This document shows, piece by piece, positions 1 through 8,374 of a stretch of DNA of 38,311 bases (its first letter is position 1; each line of letters starts with the position of its first letter). A program made the position numbers and the translations under genes. Under the pieces are notes generated by a model. That model did not search any database and had not been told where the DNA came from. It saw nothing but the letters and a program-made list of their open reading frames with translations. Source of the stretch: Arthrobacter sp. E3 (GTDB lineage Bacteria > Actinomycetota > Actinomycetes > Actinomycetales > Micrococcaceae). The stretch lies in assembly GCF_017353415.1 (NCBI RefSeq), contig NZ_JAFMPX010000034.1, positions 1 to 38,311 on the forward strand. The letters run 5' to 3'.

Positions 1-385
1 GTGGCACGGGTACTGGTGTCACGGCGACCCATACGTATGCGGCTCCCGGGCCGTATACGGTGAAGTTGACGGTCACGGATAACCAGGCTGCCACGGGCAC
101 TAAGAGCGTCCCGATCACGGCCACTGCACCTCCGGCGAATCAGGAGCCGACGGCGGCTTTCACTCCGGTGGTGACGAATCTGGCGGTGGCGGTGGATGCC
201 TCGGCGTCCAGTGATCCTGATGGTTCGATTGCTTCTTATGTGTGGGACTTTGGTGATGGTGGCACGGGTACTGGTGTCACGGCGACCCATACGTATGCGG
301 CTCCCGGGCCGTATACGGTGAAGTTGACGGTCACGGATAACCAGGCTGCCACGGGCACTAAGAGCGTCCCGATCACGGCCACTGC
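1..385 (+). repeat. Exact 127-bp direct repeat, period 258 bp, inside the PKD gene
   Basis: Bases 1-127 and 259-385 are identical by direct reading and then diverge. The offset of 258 bp equals 86 codons, one PKD module. Perfect DNA identity, including synonymous positions, points to recent duplication or gene conversion. The repeat may continue upstream of the window. Confidence 0.9.
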
Positions 386-1718
386 TGTCCCGGTGCCCCC
401 GGTGGACACCGTAGTGGTGCCAGCCAAGTCCAGCTGGAGCTGGAGCTATTCCTCCACCGCTCCAGCCGCCAGTTGGAACACCCCGGGCTTCGACGCCTCG
501 GCCTGGGCCACGGGGACCGCTCCGCTGGGATTCGGAAGCACCGGGCTGGGCACCAACATCGACGTGGCCCCGCCCACCAGCAGCCGTCCGCTGGCGGCGT
601 ACTTCCTCAAGCAGTTCACCGTCGATTCGGTCTCTGCCGTGCGGAAGCTGAGTATCAGCACGGTGGCTAACGACGGCGTGGTGGTGTACGTCAACGGCAC
701 CGAAGTGGGCCGGAGCAACATGCCGGACGGGACCATCACGTTCAACAGCTACGCGTCATCGGGGGTGAGCTCCAAGGTGGCCAACGCCAACCCGGTGGTG
801 ATAGTGGTGCCAACGGACCTTCTGGTCACCGGCACCAATACGATCGCGGTGGAGACACACATCAACTACCGGGCCACGAGTGATATGGGCTTTGACCTCA
901 GTGCCACCCTCACCACGGGCGGCACGGTGCAAAACCAGAACCCGGTCGCGCAATTCACCTCGGAGGTCACCGGCCTGGACGTTGCCGTGGATGCCACGGG
1001 CTCCACAGACCCGGATGGCGCAGTGGTCGCCTACCAATGGGACTTTGGCGACGGCAACACCGCACAGGGTGCAACCGCAACACATGCCTATGCGAGCGCG
1101 GGAACCTACACGGTCACCCTGACGGTGAAGGACAACGAAGGTGCCACCAGCGCGACGTCGGACCCGGTCACGGTGGCAGCGCCGACCGGTCCGGTGAACG
1201 TCGCGGTCATCCCGGCCCATTCTTCCTGGAGCTGGCGCTACCAGGCGGGTGCACCTAGCAGCAATTGGAAGGACTCAGGCTTTGACGCCTCCACGTGGAA
1301 TGTTGGGGCAGGAGTTCTCGGATTCGGCGTTACCGGGCTGGGCACCAACATCGACGTGCCGCCGCCCACTAACAACCGTCCGCTGGCCGCCTACTTCGTC
1401 AGCCAGTTCAATGTGGACACCGCTGCCAAGGTCACCAAGCTGGTCCTGAACACGGTGGCCGACGACGGCGCGGTGGTGTACGTCAACGGAACCGAGGTGG
1501 CACGCAACAATATGCCTGCCGGGCCGGTGACGTTCGGGACATACGCCTTGGTCGCCGTGCGGACGTCGGTGGCTAACGCAAATCCCCTAGTGGTTGATGT
1601 GCCGACGGCACTGCTGGTGGACGGCATCAACACCGTGGCTGTAGAAACACACGTCAACTACCGGGCCACGCCGGATCTCAGCTTTGACCTGAGCGCGGTG
1701 GCAACAGTCATTGACTAA
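3..1718 (+). CDS. Secreted PKD-repeat protein, C-terminal part (5' end outside window)
   Basis: The reading frame is open from the first complete codon at position 3 with no start signal, so the gene begins upstream. What is visible alternates two module types. PKD domains carry the hallmark YVWDFGDG / YQWDFGDG and the closing HTY...YTVKLTVTDN. Two larger modules, at about 390-915 and 1192-1710, have a WSWSY / WSWRY opening, a central VVVYVNGTEV strand and an AVETH strand. The latter resemble galactose-binding-like beta-sandwich modules that follow secreted hydrolases, which is inference. The C-terminus ends in AVATVID without a sorting signal or membrane anchor, so the protein is probably released or held by its N-terminal part. 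Any catalytic domain would lie upstream. It converges on the gene at 1789-2508 across a strong hairpin. Confidence 0.85.
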   Translation, partial: GTGTGVTATHTYAAPGPYTVKLTVTDNQAATGTKSVPITATAPPANQEPTAAFTPVVTNLAVAVDASASSDPDGSIASYVWDFGDGGTGTGVTATHTYAAPGPYTVKLTVTDNQAATGTKSVPITATAVPVPPVDTVVVPAKSSWSWSYSSTAPAASWNTPGFDASAWATGTAPLGFGSTGLGTNIDVAPPTSSRPLAAYFLKQFTVDSVSAVRKLSISTVANDGVVVYVNGTEVGRSNMPDGTITFNSYASSGVSSKVANANPVVIVVPTDLLVTGTNTIAVETHINYRATSDMGFDLSATLTTGGTVQNQNPVAQFTSEVTGLDVAVDATGSTDPDGAVVAYQWDFGDGNTAQGATATHAYASAGTYTVTLTVKDNEGATSATSDPVTVAAPTGPVNVAVIPAHSSWSWRYQAGAPSSNWKDSGFDASTWNVGAGVLGFGVTGLGTNIDVPPPTNNRPLAAYFVSQFNVDTAAKVTKLVLNTVADDGAVVYVNGTEVARNNMPAGPVTFGTYALVAVRTSVANANPLVVDVPTALLVDGINTVAVETHVNYRATPDLSFDLSAVATVID

Positions 1719-1732
1719 CTGCACAAGCGAAT

Positions 1733-1776
1733 GTGCCGTTGCCCGGTCTCCCCGTGGGGTGACCGGGCAACGGCAC
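1733..1776. terminator. Bidirectional hairpin terminator between convergent genes
   Basis: A perfect 16-bp stem (1733-1748 pairs with 1761-1776) encloses a 12-nt loop that can itself form CCCC-GT-GGGG. It sits 15 nt after the PKD gene stop and 13 nt before the 3' end of the opposing gene. There is no clear T-tract, as is common for actinobacterial hairpins. Confidence 0.8.
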
Positions 1777-1788
1777 GAAGAACCGGTC

Positions 1789-2508
1789 CTAACAGTCCGG
1801 ATTGGCCGGGAAACTTTCATGGCTGACAAGCCACTTGCCGTCGGAGAGCACCACGGTGAGGATGTTCATGGAACGGTCCGCCGCGGTTCCCTGCCTGACC
1901 ACGGTGCCGTCGGCGGTGACGACGTTGACCTTGGAGGAATCCACGCAGACATTCAGTGTGGCCTGCGGGGGAGTGGCGGACGGCTTGTAGCCGGTCACGG
2001 TCATGGAATCGATCGTCGGGATGCCCACCTGGTGCCAGCCGTTGTTGGCGAAGTCCTCGGCATTGGCCATCATGGCGTCATACGCAGAGCCGATGGCCAG
2101 TTCCTTAAAGATGGCGGGCGCCGGGGTGGCAGCCTGAAAGGCGAGGGTCTTAGCCTTGGCCGTCATGAAGTCCTTGATGCTGAGTTTGGCGGCCTTCGCA
2201 TCTTCCGGTGGCAGCGGCACGGCCAGTACGGGCGCGGACGGTGTTGCGGCAGCGGATGCGGATGCCGCAGCGGGTGCGGAAGCCTTGGCGGAGGCACCCG
2301 TGGAGGGAGCTGCCGCAGTTGGGGAGGCCGCTGGTGGCGACTGGGAACCTGCGGCGGTGGAGGTGGCCGCGGAGGTGCCCGTCGTGGCCCTTCCGGTGGT
2401 GAGTGCAATGACAAGCACAATGATCGCAACCAACACCACTGCGGCGGATCCAACGATCCACGCGGTGCGGCGTTGTCTGTTCGGGGCGGAAGTATCGGGG
2501 TTGGACAT
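1789..2508 (-). CDS. Membrane-anchored extracellular protein of unknown function
   Basis: 239 aa. A short basic cytoplasmic N-terminus (RQRR) is followed by one hydrophobic segment (about residues 18-40). Next comes an Ala/Ser/Thr/Pro-rich linker to about residue 100, then a compact C-terminal domain of about 125 residues ending in a Cys. This topology indicates an N-in, C-out surface protein. The C-terminal domain has the length and the 'W..V..V' / 'GKWLVS' closing strand of small NTF2-like secreted domains, but I cannot assign a family. The ATG is preceded by AGGAGA (about 2515-2520), which supports the start. The gene diverges from the flippase at 2641 and converges on the PKD gene. Confidence 0.75.
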   Translation of the reverse strand: MSNPDTSAPNRQRRTAWIVGSAAVVLVAIIVLVIALTTGRATTGTSAATSTAAGSQSPPAASPTAAAPSTGASAKASAPAAASASAAATPSAPVLAVPLPPEDAKAAKLSIKDFMTAKAKTLAFQAATPAPAIFKELAIGSAYDAMMANAEDFANNGWHQVGIPTIDSMTVTGYKPSATPPQATLNVCVDSSKVNVVTADGTVVRQGTAADRSMNILTVVLSDGKWLVSHESFPANPDC

Positions 2509-2640
2509 GGATTTTCTCCTTGGAGAGTCCCGGTAAATCCGGAGGTGGATCGACAGGTTAGGTTCTTGTTTTCAACATCGTAAGCCGAAGAGCCGTTTTC
2601 GAAGTATTTTTTGTGATAACGATTGGTCTCAGGGGGAAAC

Positions 2641-4242
2641 ATGAGGAACCAGGAAGTGGGGGAACAGTCAGCCACTCGTGTGGTTGACGATTCCGGCGAG
2701 CATAAGGGGGAAATCCGGGAAGCTGCCCGGGGTGGGATCGTCAGCGTCGCGGGTGCCGGCACCAGCGCAGTCATGGGCTTCGCGCTGACCTTGGTTCTCG
2801 CCCGGACCTACGGGGATGCAGGCTCCGGCGTGGTGCTCCAGGCCATTGCGGTGTTCTCCATTGCCCTGGGCGTGGCGCGGACCGGGATGGACACGGCGGG
2901 GATCTGGATCCTTCCGCGCCTTGCACTCGCCGGACCCGGCAAGATTCGCGGTGCCGTCATGGCGCTGCTGGTTCCAACTGCGGTGGTAGGAACGGTCCTT
3001 GGCCTGCTGATCGGCTTGGTCCTTCCCCGGCTGGGCCTTTTCAGCGGTGAGTACGAAGGCCAGGTTACGGCCGCCATTCAGCTGGTCAGCTGGTTCCTGC
3101 CGTGCGGGGCTGTCATGATGGTGGCGCTGGCGGCCACCCGTGGACTGGGCAACGTGGTCCCGTACACGGTGGTGGGGGCCATCGCCGTCCCTGCCGCCCG
3201 CCCCATTGCCGTGTTGGTCGCGGCAGCCATGGGCGGGGCCGCCGTTTCGGCGGCACTCGGTTGGGCACTTCCCCTGGCCGCCGGAATGGTGGCCGCCCTC
3301 GTGGCGCTGTGGATACGCGTTAGGGAGCACGAACGCCGGGCCGGTGTCCACGGGGTCCTCGTGCCCGAGCGGGCGGTCCACCGCAGCATCTGGAAGTTCG
3401 CGCTGCCCCGCTGGTTCTCCTCGGGAATCGAACAGTCGATCGTGTGGTTTGACGTCATCTTGGTGGGCGCTCTGGCTGGCGCCGGGGCGGCCGGCGTGTA
3501 CGGCGCCGCCAGCAGGTTCGTCACAGCGGGCCTGATCATTTCCACTGCCATGCGCATGGTCATCTCGCCCCGGTTCAGTGCCCTGCTCAGCGAGAACAAG
3601 ATTTCCGCCGTGCAGAAGCTGTATTCCACCACGGTGACGTGGATAGTGCTGCTGGGCGTGCCGATCTACGGACTGTTCATGTTCTTTGCGCCCACCATCC
3701 TCGGCTGGCTCGGCGACGACTTCCAACGTGGCAGCACTGCCTTGATCATTCTCAGCCTGGGCGCCATCACCTCGCTGCTGGCAGGCAACGTGGACTCGGT
3801 GCTGATGATGAGTGGGCGCAGCGGGTGGATGCTGGCCAATAAGACAGTCGTCCTCGCTGTGAACATCGTTGCCAACATCATCCTCGTCCCACGCCACGGA
3901 ATCACGGGCGCGGCTGTCGCCTGGGCCTTGAGCATGTTCATTGACGCAGCACTGGCATCCATTGAGACCCGGATCTTCATCGGCGTGCGCTTCGATGCCC
4001 CGCGGGTGTTCTATGCCTTGTTGGTTGCCGCTGTCTGCGTGGTGCCCCCAAGCGTGGGGGCCTTGTTCCTCATGGGCAATTCCGCTGAGGCCTGCCTGGC
4101 CGCAGGTCTTGGAACAGTGGTGGTCCTTGCCATTTGGTGTTGGCTGGATCGCCGCAGGCTTGGCCTGAAGGACCTGGCCCTGCTGAAAGGCCGGAACACG
4201 GCGAAAGCCGCACAAACCATCGATCTAGATAAAAAGTATTAA
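2641..4242 (+). CDS. Polysaccharide flippase (Wzx/MATE-like, MOP superfamily)
   Basis: 533 aa of mostly hydrophobic sequence with about 12-14 predicted membrane segments. The N-terminal 'GIVSVAGAGTSAVMGFALTL' opening and LARTYGDAGSGVVLQ are typical of MOP-superfamily exporters of lipid-linked sugars. An upstream TTG at 2623 would add six residues, but ATG at 2641 has AGGGGG 4-9 nt ahead, so it is preferred. The family moves undecaprenyl-linked repeat units across the membrane. The sulfotransferase follows 23 nt downstream, suggesting co-transcription and a role in exporting a modified glycan. This is one of two flippases in the window; the other is at 24698. Confidence 0.85.
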   Translation: MRNQEVGEQSATRVVDDSGEHKGEIREAARGGIVSVAGAGTSAVMGFALTLVLARTYGDAGSGVVLQAIAVFSIALGVARTGMDTAGIWILPRLALAGPGKIRGAVMALLVPTAVVGTVLGLLIGLVLPRLGLFSGEYEGQVTAAIQLVSWFLPCGAVMMVALAATRGLGNVVPYTVVGAIAVPAARPIAVLVAAAMGGAAVSAALGWALPLAAGMVAALVALWIRVREHERRAGVHGVLVPERAVHRSIWKFALPRWFSSGIEQSIVWFDVILVGALAGAGAAGVYGAASRFVTAGLIISTAMRMVISPRFSALLSENKISAVQKLYSTTVTWIVLLGVPIYGLFMFFAPTILGWLGDDFQRGSTALIILSLGAITSLLAGNVDSVLMMSGRSGWMLANKTVVLAVNIVANIILVPRHGITGAAVAWALSMFIDAALASIETRIFIGVRFDAPRVFYALLVAAVCVVPPSVGALFLMGNSAEACLAAGLGTVVVLAIWCWLDRRRLGLKDLALLKGRNTAKAAQTIDLDKKY

Positions 4243-4265
4243 TCCCACAGCGAAAGGAGTAAGTC

Positions 4266-5153
4266 ATGGCTTCATTGACGCAGTTCAAGGAGGGTTCCCC
4301 TCGATGGATGAAGGATGCCGCGGACACCGTGACACGGGCCTATGCCCAGGGGACCGGAAAAACGCGGCCCAACCCCGACTTTTTGATCATCGGCACCAAG
4401 CGGGGCGGGACGACGTCGCTCTTTAACTACCTGCTGATGCACCCCGGCGTCCTGGGGCTCTTTCCCCAGCTCCGCGGCCGCAAGAGCACCGACTACTTTT
4501 ACAAGGAGCGTGGCCGGGGGGACCAGTGGTATCGCTCGCATTTCCACACCGAAAGCTACCGGAAAATGATGGGCCTGAAACTGGGCTACCGGCCCGTGAG
4601 CGGCGAGGCATCTCCTTATTACCAGTGGGACCCGCGCGTGGCGCCCCAGGTGCGTGAACTGAACGCCGGCATCAAGGCCATCGCGCTGTTGCGGGACCCT
4701 GTGGAGCGGGCTTGGTCCCACCACCAGGAACGTGTCCATAACGGGGTTGAGCCGTTGGGATTCACCGAGGCCCTGGCCGCCGAGGACATCCGGCTGGAGG
4801 GGGAGATGGGAAAGATGCTGGCCGATCCGGACTATTACAGTTCATCCCACGACTTCTATTCGTATCGCAGCCGCGGAATCTACCTGCCGCAAATTCAGAA
4901 CTGGCACGCGTCGTTCCCTAAAGAGCAGCTCTTGGTCCTGCGCAGCGAGGACATGTACAAGGACGTCCAAGGGACCTTTGACGTGGTGTGCAACTTCCTG
5001 GAAATCCCGACGCACAAACTGCCGGACACGCGGGTGTTCAACGCCATCGCAACCTCGAAAATCCCGCTCGAGGCACGGGAAGCGCTGACGGAGTTCTACG
5101 CCCCGCACAACGCTGCGTTGGCAGAGTACCTGGGCCGGGAACGGCTCTGGTAG
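4266..5153 (+). CDS. PAPS-dependent sulfotransferase
   Basis: 295 aa. The 5'-phosphosulfate-binding loop is at residues 42-51 (IGTKRGGTTS). The 3'-phosphate motif LLRDPVERAWSH is at 141-152, with Arg143 and Ser151 in the expected places. These two motifs and the length match the sulfotransferase family (PF00685-like), which moves sulfate from PAPS to a hydroxyl, often on sugars. AAAGGAG lies about 7 nt before the ATG. Its position directly behind a flippase suggests a glycan acceptor, but the acceptor cannot be read from sequence. It ends 14 nt before the convergent phosphoesterase gene. Confidence 0.88.
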   Translation: MASLTQFKEGSPRWMKDAADTVTRAYAQGTGKTRPNPDFLIIGTKRGGTTSLFNYLLMHPGVLGLFPQLRGRKSTDYFYKERGRGDQWYRSHFHTESYRKMMGLKLGYRPVSGEASPYYQWDPRVAPQVRELNAGIKAIALLRDPVERAWSHHQERVHNGVEPLGFTEALAAEDIRLEGEMGKMLADPDYYSSSHDFYSYRSRGIYLPQIQNWHASFPKEQLLVLRSEDMYKDVQGTFDVVCNFLEIPTHKLPDTRVFNAIATSKIPLEAREALTEFYAPHNAALAEYLGRERLW

Positions 5154-5167
5154 GCCCGGTGCCGGCG

Positions 5168-6364
5168 CTACTGCTTGTTGTAGACGTCGGCACCGAACTT
5201 GTTCAGCGACGTGACCTGGGCGTACCCGATGTACGGCAGCGAGAAAATGTCCTCAATGCTGGCCAGGAGGCTGTAGTGGTTGTACACCACTTGTGAGGAC
5301 GTGCCGGGTTGGACCAGAGGGGAGAGGATGAGGGCACCAACCCGCCCTCCGCCCTCACCAAAGATCCCCGGCAGCGGCGCACCCGGCCCCTGGTCCAAAT
5401 CGTCTGCGGAAGCGCTTCTGGTCGCCCCGGAGTCATCCGGCTCCCGCTCGCCGTCGCCCTCGTCAAAGGTGATGACCAGCATCCCGTCCTTCTTGTACGC
5501 GGGGGAGTCCATGATGCGCGGAACCCACACCTTCAGCCAGGCATCCGCGGCCTCCAGCCCGCCGTAGCGCCCGTCCACGCAAGGGTTGTCGTGCCCGTCA
5601 TTGCACAAATTGGGCGTGATGAAGGAAAAGTTGGGTGTGGTGGCGACACTTTCAAGGTCTCCGGGCAAGGCATCGAGGTTGACCACGTTCTGCTCGCAGG
5701 TGGGGGAGTTGATGATGTTGGCAAAATACATGAACGGGTTGTGCCGGGTGACGTACTGGTTGCCGACCTTGGCACGCTTGTTGGGGTCGGCTGTGCCGGG
5801 CTCCGGGTGCAGGCACGGCTTGGCCATGTCCTCCATGTAGCCCCTCCAGGTCAGTCCATTGGACTGGAGCTGACCCACGATTGTGGGGATGGCCTTGGGG
5901 TAGATGCAGCCCTTGCCATCAGCCTGACCGAAGACGGAGGTTGTCTGGGCGGAGAACCGGTGGAACACGGCGCAGTCGTTGGCCGTGTTGACGTTAGGCC
6001 CCTGCCCGGAGATCTGGGCAATGTAGTTGGGGAGAGAGCTGTGGTAAATGGCATAGTAGTTTTCCAGCAGCACACCTTCGGAGCGCAAGGTCTGGGAAAG
6101 GTAGGGGGCCAGGGAATCCTGCCCCCAGGCACGGTGGTAACCGGTGTTTTCCAAGTTGATAATGAACACGTGTGCGGGCTTGGAATCCTGCTTCAGCGTT
6201 CCGGGCTCCGGTGATGCGCCGGGCGAGGAATCGGGCCGAAACACCATGACCAGGCCAACCACTGCGGCCACCATGGTCAAGGCAAGTAGAGTGGCGAGCA
6301 GTTTGAACCTGCGGGAACGCTTGAATGGCGACTCCCGCCATGTGGCGATTCCCCCCAAACGCAT
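5168..6364 (-). CDS. Membrane-anchored phosphoesterase (acid phosphatase/phospholipase C-like)
   Basis: 398 aa. A basic N-terminus and one hydrophobic segment (about residues 22-43) indicate an outward-facing anchored enzyme. The body matches the phosphoesterase family (PF04185): VFIINLENTGYHRAWG near residue 70 with the Glu-Asn metal site, the YHSSLPNYIAQISG block, and the late VITFDEGDGE block with Asp-Glu metal ligands. The family cleaves phosphomonoesters or phosphodiesters, and the substrate here is unknown. No convincing ribosome site precedes the ATG, so it may be leaderless or start a little downstream. It is divergent from sufS, with about 150 bp between them. Confidence 0.85.
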   Translation of the reverse strand: MRLGGIATWRESPFKRSRRFKLLATLLALTMVAAVVGLVMVFRPDSSPGASPEPGTLKQDSKPAHVFIINLENTGYHRAWGQDSLAPYLSQTLRSEGVLLENYYAIYHSSLPNYIAQISGQGPNVNTANDCAVFHRFSAQTTSVFGQADGKGCIYPKAIPTIVGQLQSNGLTWRGYMEDMAKPCLHPEPGTADPNKRAKVGNQYVTRHNPFMYFANIINSPTCEQNVVNLDALPGDLESVATTPNFSFITPNLCNDGHDNPCVDGRYGGLEAADAWLKVWVPRIMDSPAYKKDGMLVITFDEGDGEREPDDSGATRSASADDLDQGPGAPLPGIFGEGGGRVGALILSPLVQPGTSSQVVYNHYSLLASIEDIFSLPYIGYAQVTSLNKFGADVYNKQ

Positions 6365-6488
6365 GGGTACGTCCGTTCATCTAATAGGGAGCGCAGCGCG
6401 CTGGACCGTGTTTCAATTTGTAGCACCATGGGAGCGTGGCGTCCACACGTGGCAGCCGGGGCGCTCCGAGTGGGAGAATGAAGTATCA

Positions 6489-6518
6489 ATGACAAGCATC
6501 TTGGAGCCGCCGCAGTGA
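6489..6518 (+). other. Possible 9-codon leader ORF overlapping the sufS start
   Basis: ATG at 6489, preceded by GGGAGA about 11 nt away, opens MTSILEPPQ. It stops at TGA 6516-6518, which overlaps the GTG start of sufS in a GTGA arrangement. This could couple translation of sufS to a leader peptide or be chance. The 6365-6514 region otherwise should hold divergent promoters, but I cannot place them with confidence. Confidence 0.3.
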
Positions 6519-7846
6519 CTGTTCTTTCCCGCCAAGCCGGAACACACACCCTCAATGAGCCGTTGACGGATGGTGAGGTCCTGCGCATCCGCAATGACTT
6601 CCCCATCCTGGACCAAGACGTCAACGGACACCCACTCGTATACTTGGATTCCGGTGCAACCTCCCAAAAGCCTATCAGTGTTATGGAGGCCGAACAGGAG
6701 TTCTACGAGCAGCGTAACTCCGCCGTGCACCGAGGCGCCCATACGCTGGCCGTCGCCGCCACCGACGTCTTTGAGGACGCGCGGGCCACTGTGGCAGCCT
6801 TCATCGGTGCCGAGGGCAACGAGCTTGTGTGGACGCAAAATGCCACAGCCGGGCTGAACCTGATTGCCTATTCCTTTGGCAATGCCAGCGTCGGTGCCAT
6901 CCCGGAACAAGAGAAGAAGTTTGCCCTCACGGCAGGGGATGAGGTGCTGGTCACCGAGATGGAGCACCACGCCAACCTGATCCCCTGGCAGGAGCTGTGC
7001 CGCCGCACCGGCGCCACGCTGCGCTTCATCCCGGTCCACGATGACGGCACCCTTGACATGGAAGCCGCCGCCACGCTCCTCAACGAGCGCACAAAGGTCT
7101 TTGCGTTCACCCACGTCTCCAATGTCACCGGCGTCATCAACCCGGTGGCCGAATTGACGTCGATGGCCCATGCCGTGGGCGCCTTGGTGGTCCTTGACGC
7201 CTGCCAGTCTGCCCCCCACCTGCCACTCGACGTCAAGGCCCTCGACGTGGACTTTGCCGTGTTTTCCGGCCACAAGATGCTCGGGCCCACCGGCATTGGT
7301 GGCCTGTACGGCCGTGCTGAACTGCTCGATGCCATGCCCCCGTTCCTCACGGGCGGGTCCATGATCACCACCGTCACCATGGATCAAGCGCAGTACTTGC
7401 CCGCCCCGCAGCGCTTCGAAGCCGGCACCCAGTCGATCTCCCAGGCCGTAGCTCTGGCCGCCGCCGTGAACTACCTGGAAGAAACCGGCATGGCACGCAT
7501 CCATGACTGGGAAGCGGCACTGGGCCAGCGCTTGGTGAGCGGGCTGGAAGCCATCGAGGGCATTCGTGTCCTGGGGCCGGCGTCGGGCATTCCCCGGGCA
7601 GGGCTGGCATCCTTTGAGGTGGCAGGGGTACACGCGCACGACGTCGGCCAGTACCTTGACGCTGCCGGCATCGCCGTGCGCGTGGGTCACCACTGCGCGC
7701 AACCGCTGCATAGGCGGCTGGGGTTGAGCGCCTCCACCCGCGCCAGCGCATATCTGTACAACACCAGAGCCGATGTTGACGCCTTCCTGACGGCCGTGGC
7801 CGGGGTGCGTGGCTACTTTGGCGTAGAAGTGGAGACAACACCGTGA
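6515..7846 (+). CDS. sufS: SufS-type cysteine desulfurase
   Basis: 443 aa, PLP-dependent class V aminotransferase fold. Visible landmarks: LDSGATSQKP (44-53), the HH pair at 151-152, LDACQS with the PLP Asp228, the Schiff-base Lys254 in SGHKMLGPTGIGGLYG, and the sulfur-accepting Cys394 in RVGHHCAQPL. The residues before and after Cys394 and the short loop fit the group II (SufS/CsdA) type. It removes sulfur from cysteine and passes it as persulfide to SufU for Fe-S cluster assembly. The GTG start has TTGGAG about 8 nt upstream. Its stop overlaps the sufU start (GTGA), so the two are translationally coupled. No sufBCD is present in the window. Confidence 0.95.
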   Translation: MTVLSRQAGTHTLNEPLTDGEVLRIRNDFPILDQDVNGHPLVYLDSGATSQKPISVMEAEQEFYEQRNSAVHRGAHTLAVAATDVFEDARATVAAFIGAEGNELVWTQNATAGLNLIAYSFGNASVGAIPEQEKKFALTAGDEVLVTEMEHHANLIPWQELCRRTGATLRFIPVHDDGTLDMEAAATLLNERTKVFAFTHVSNVTGVINPVAELTSMAHAVGALVVLDACQSAPHLPLDVKALDVDFAVFSGHKMLGPTGIGGLYGRAELLDAMPPFLTGGSMITTVTMDQAQYLPAPQRFEAGTQSISQAVALAAAVNYLEETGMARIHDWEAALGQRLVSGLEAIEGIRVLGPASGIPRAGLASFEVAGVHAHDVGQYLDAAGIAVRVGHHCAQPLHRRLGLSASTRASAYLYNTRADVDAFLTAVAGVRGYFGVEVETTP

Positions 7847-8316
7847 GTGCATTGGATTCGCTGTACCAACAGATCATTTTGGAGCAGTCAAAGGCTCGCC
7901 ATGGCGCGGACCTGGCCAACGATCAGCTCCAGGGGCAGCATCTGCCCCCGAACGTGGGGCAATGCCACCAGCTCAACCCCGTGTGCGGGGACGAGATCAC
8001 GCTGCGGCTGGAGACTGAAGACGGCGGCGCCGGACGCACCGTGTCGGGGATCCACTGGGCCGGGGATGGGTGCGCCATTTCCATGGCGTCGGCCTCCATC
8101 CTCAGCGAACTGGTGGTGGGCCTGGGAGTTGAGGAGGTCACGGGACTGATCGGGAACTTTCGCACATTAATGCGATCCCGCGGCAAGCTGGAGGCGGATG
8201 AGGAGATTCTGGGGGATGCCGCGGCACTGTCGGGCGTGTCCAAGTATCCAGCCAGGGTCAAATGCGCAATGCTTGCTTGGGTGGCAGCGGAAGATGCACT
8301 GAACCAGATCACCTAA
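7843..8316 (+). CDS. sufU: SufU, zinc-dependent sulfurtransferase / Fe-S assembly partner
   Basis: 157 aa, IscU-like fold. The SufU zinc ligands are visible: Cys48 and Asp50 (NPVCGD), Cys77 (GDGCAIS) and Cys141 (RVKCAMLAW). The extra length between the second and third Cys motifs separates SufU from IscU. SufU accepts persulfide sulfur from SufS Cys394. The GTG start overlaps the sufS stop by 4 nt, as is common for this pair in Gram-positive bacteria. Confidence 0.95.
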   Translation: MSALDSLYQQIILEQSKARHGADLANDQLQGQHLPPNVGQCHQLNPVCGDEITLRLETEDGGAGRTVSGIHWAGDGCAISMASASILSELVVGLGVEEVTGLIGNFRTLMRSRGKLEADEEILGDAAALSGVSKYPARVKCAMLAWVAAEDALNQIT

Positions 8317-8374
8317 GCCCAGACTCTGTGACGGCTAAACGTTGGCTGCAGGGATTTCCGGAGAGGACATGCCG

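Noticed and set aside
1711-2583. Long plus-strand open frame opposite the membrane-anchored protein gene
   Set aside because: Gly/Arg-rich low-complexity translation caused by high GC on the antisense strand; the minus-strand gene has a ribosome site, membrane segment and normal composition.
2668-4215. 515-codon minus-strand frame opposite the flippase
   Set aside because: Composition is His/Gly/Gln-rich with no domain; it mirrors the third-position GC of the real flippase gene.
6413-7852. 479-codon minus-strand frame opposite sufS
   Set aside because: sufS has all catalytic motifs; the opposite frame has none and is an antisense shadow.
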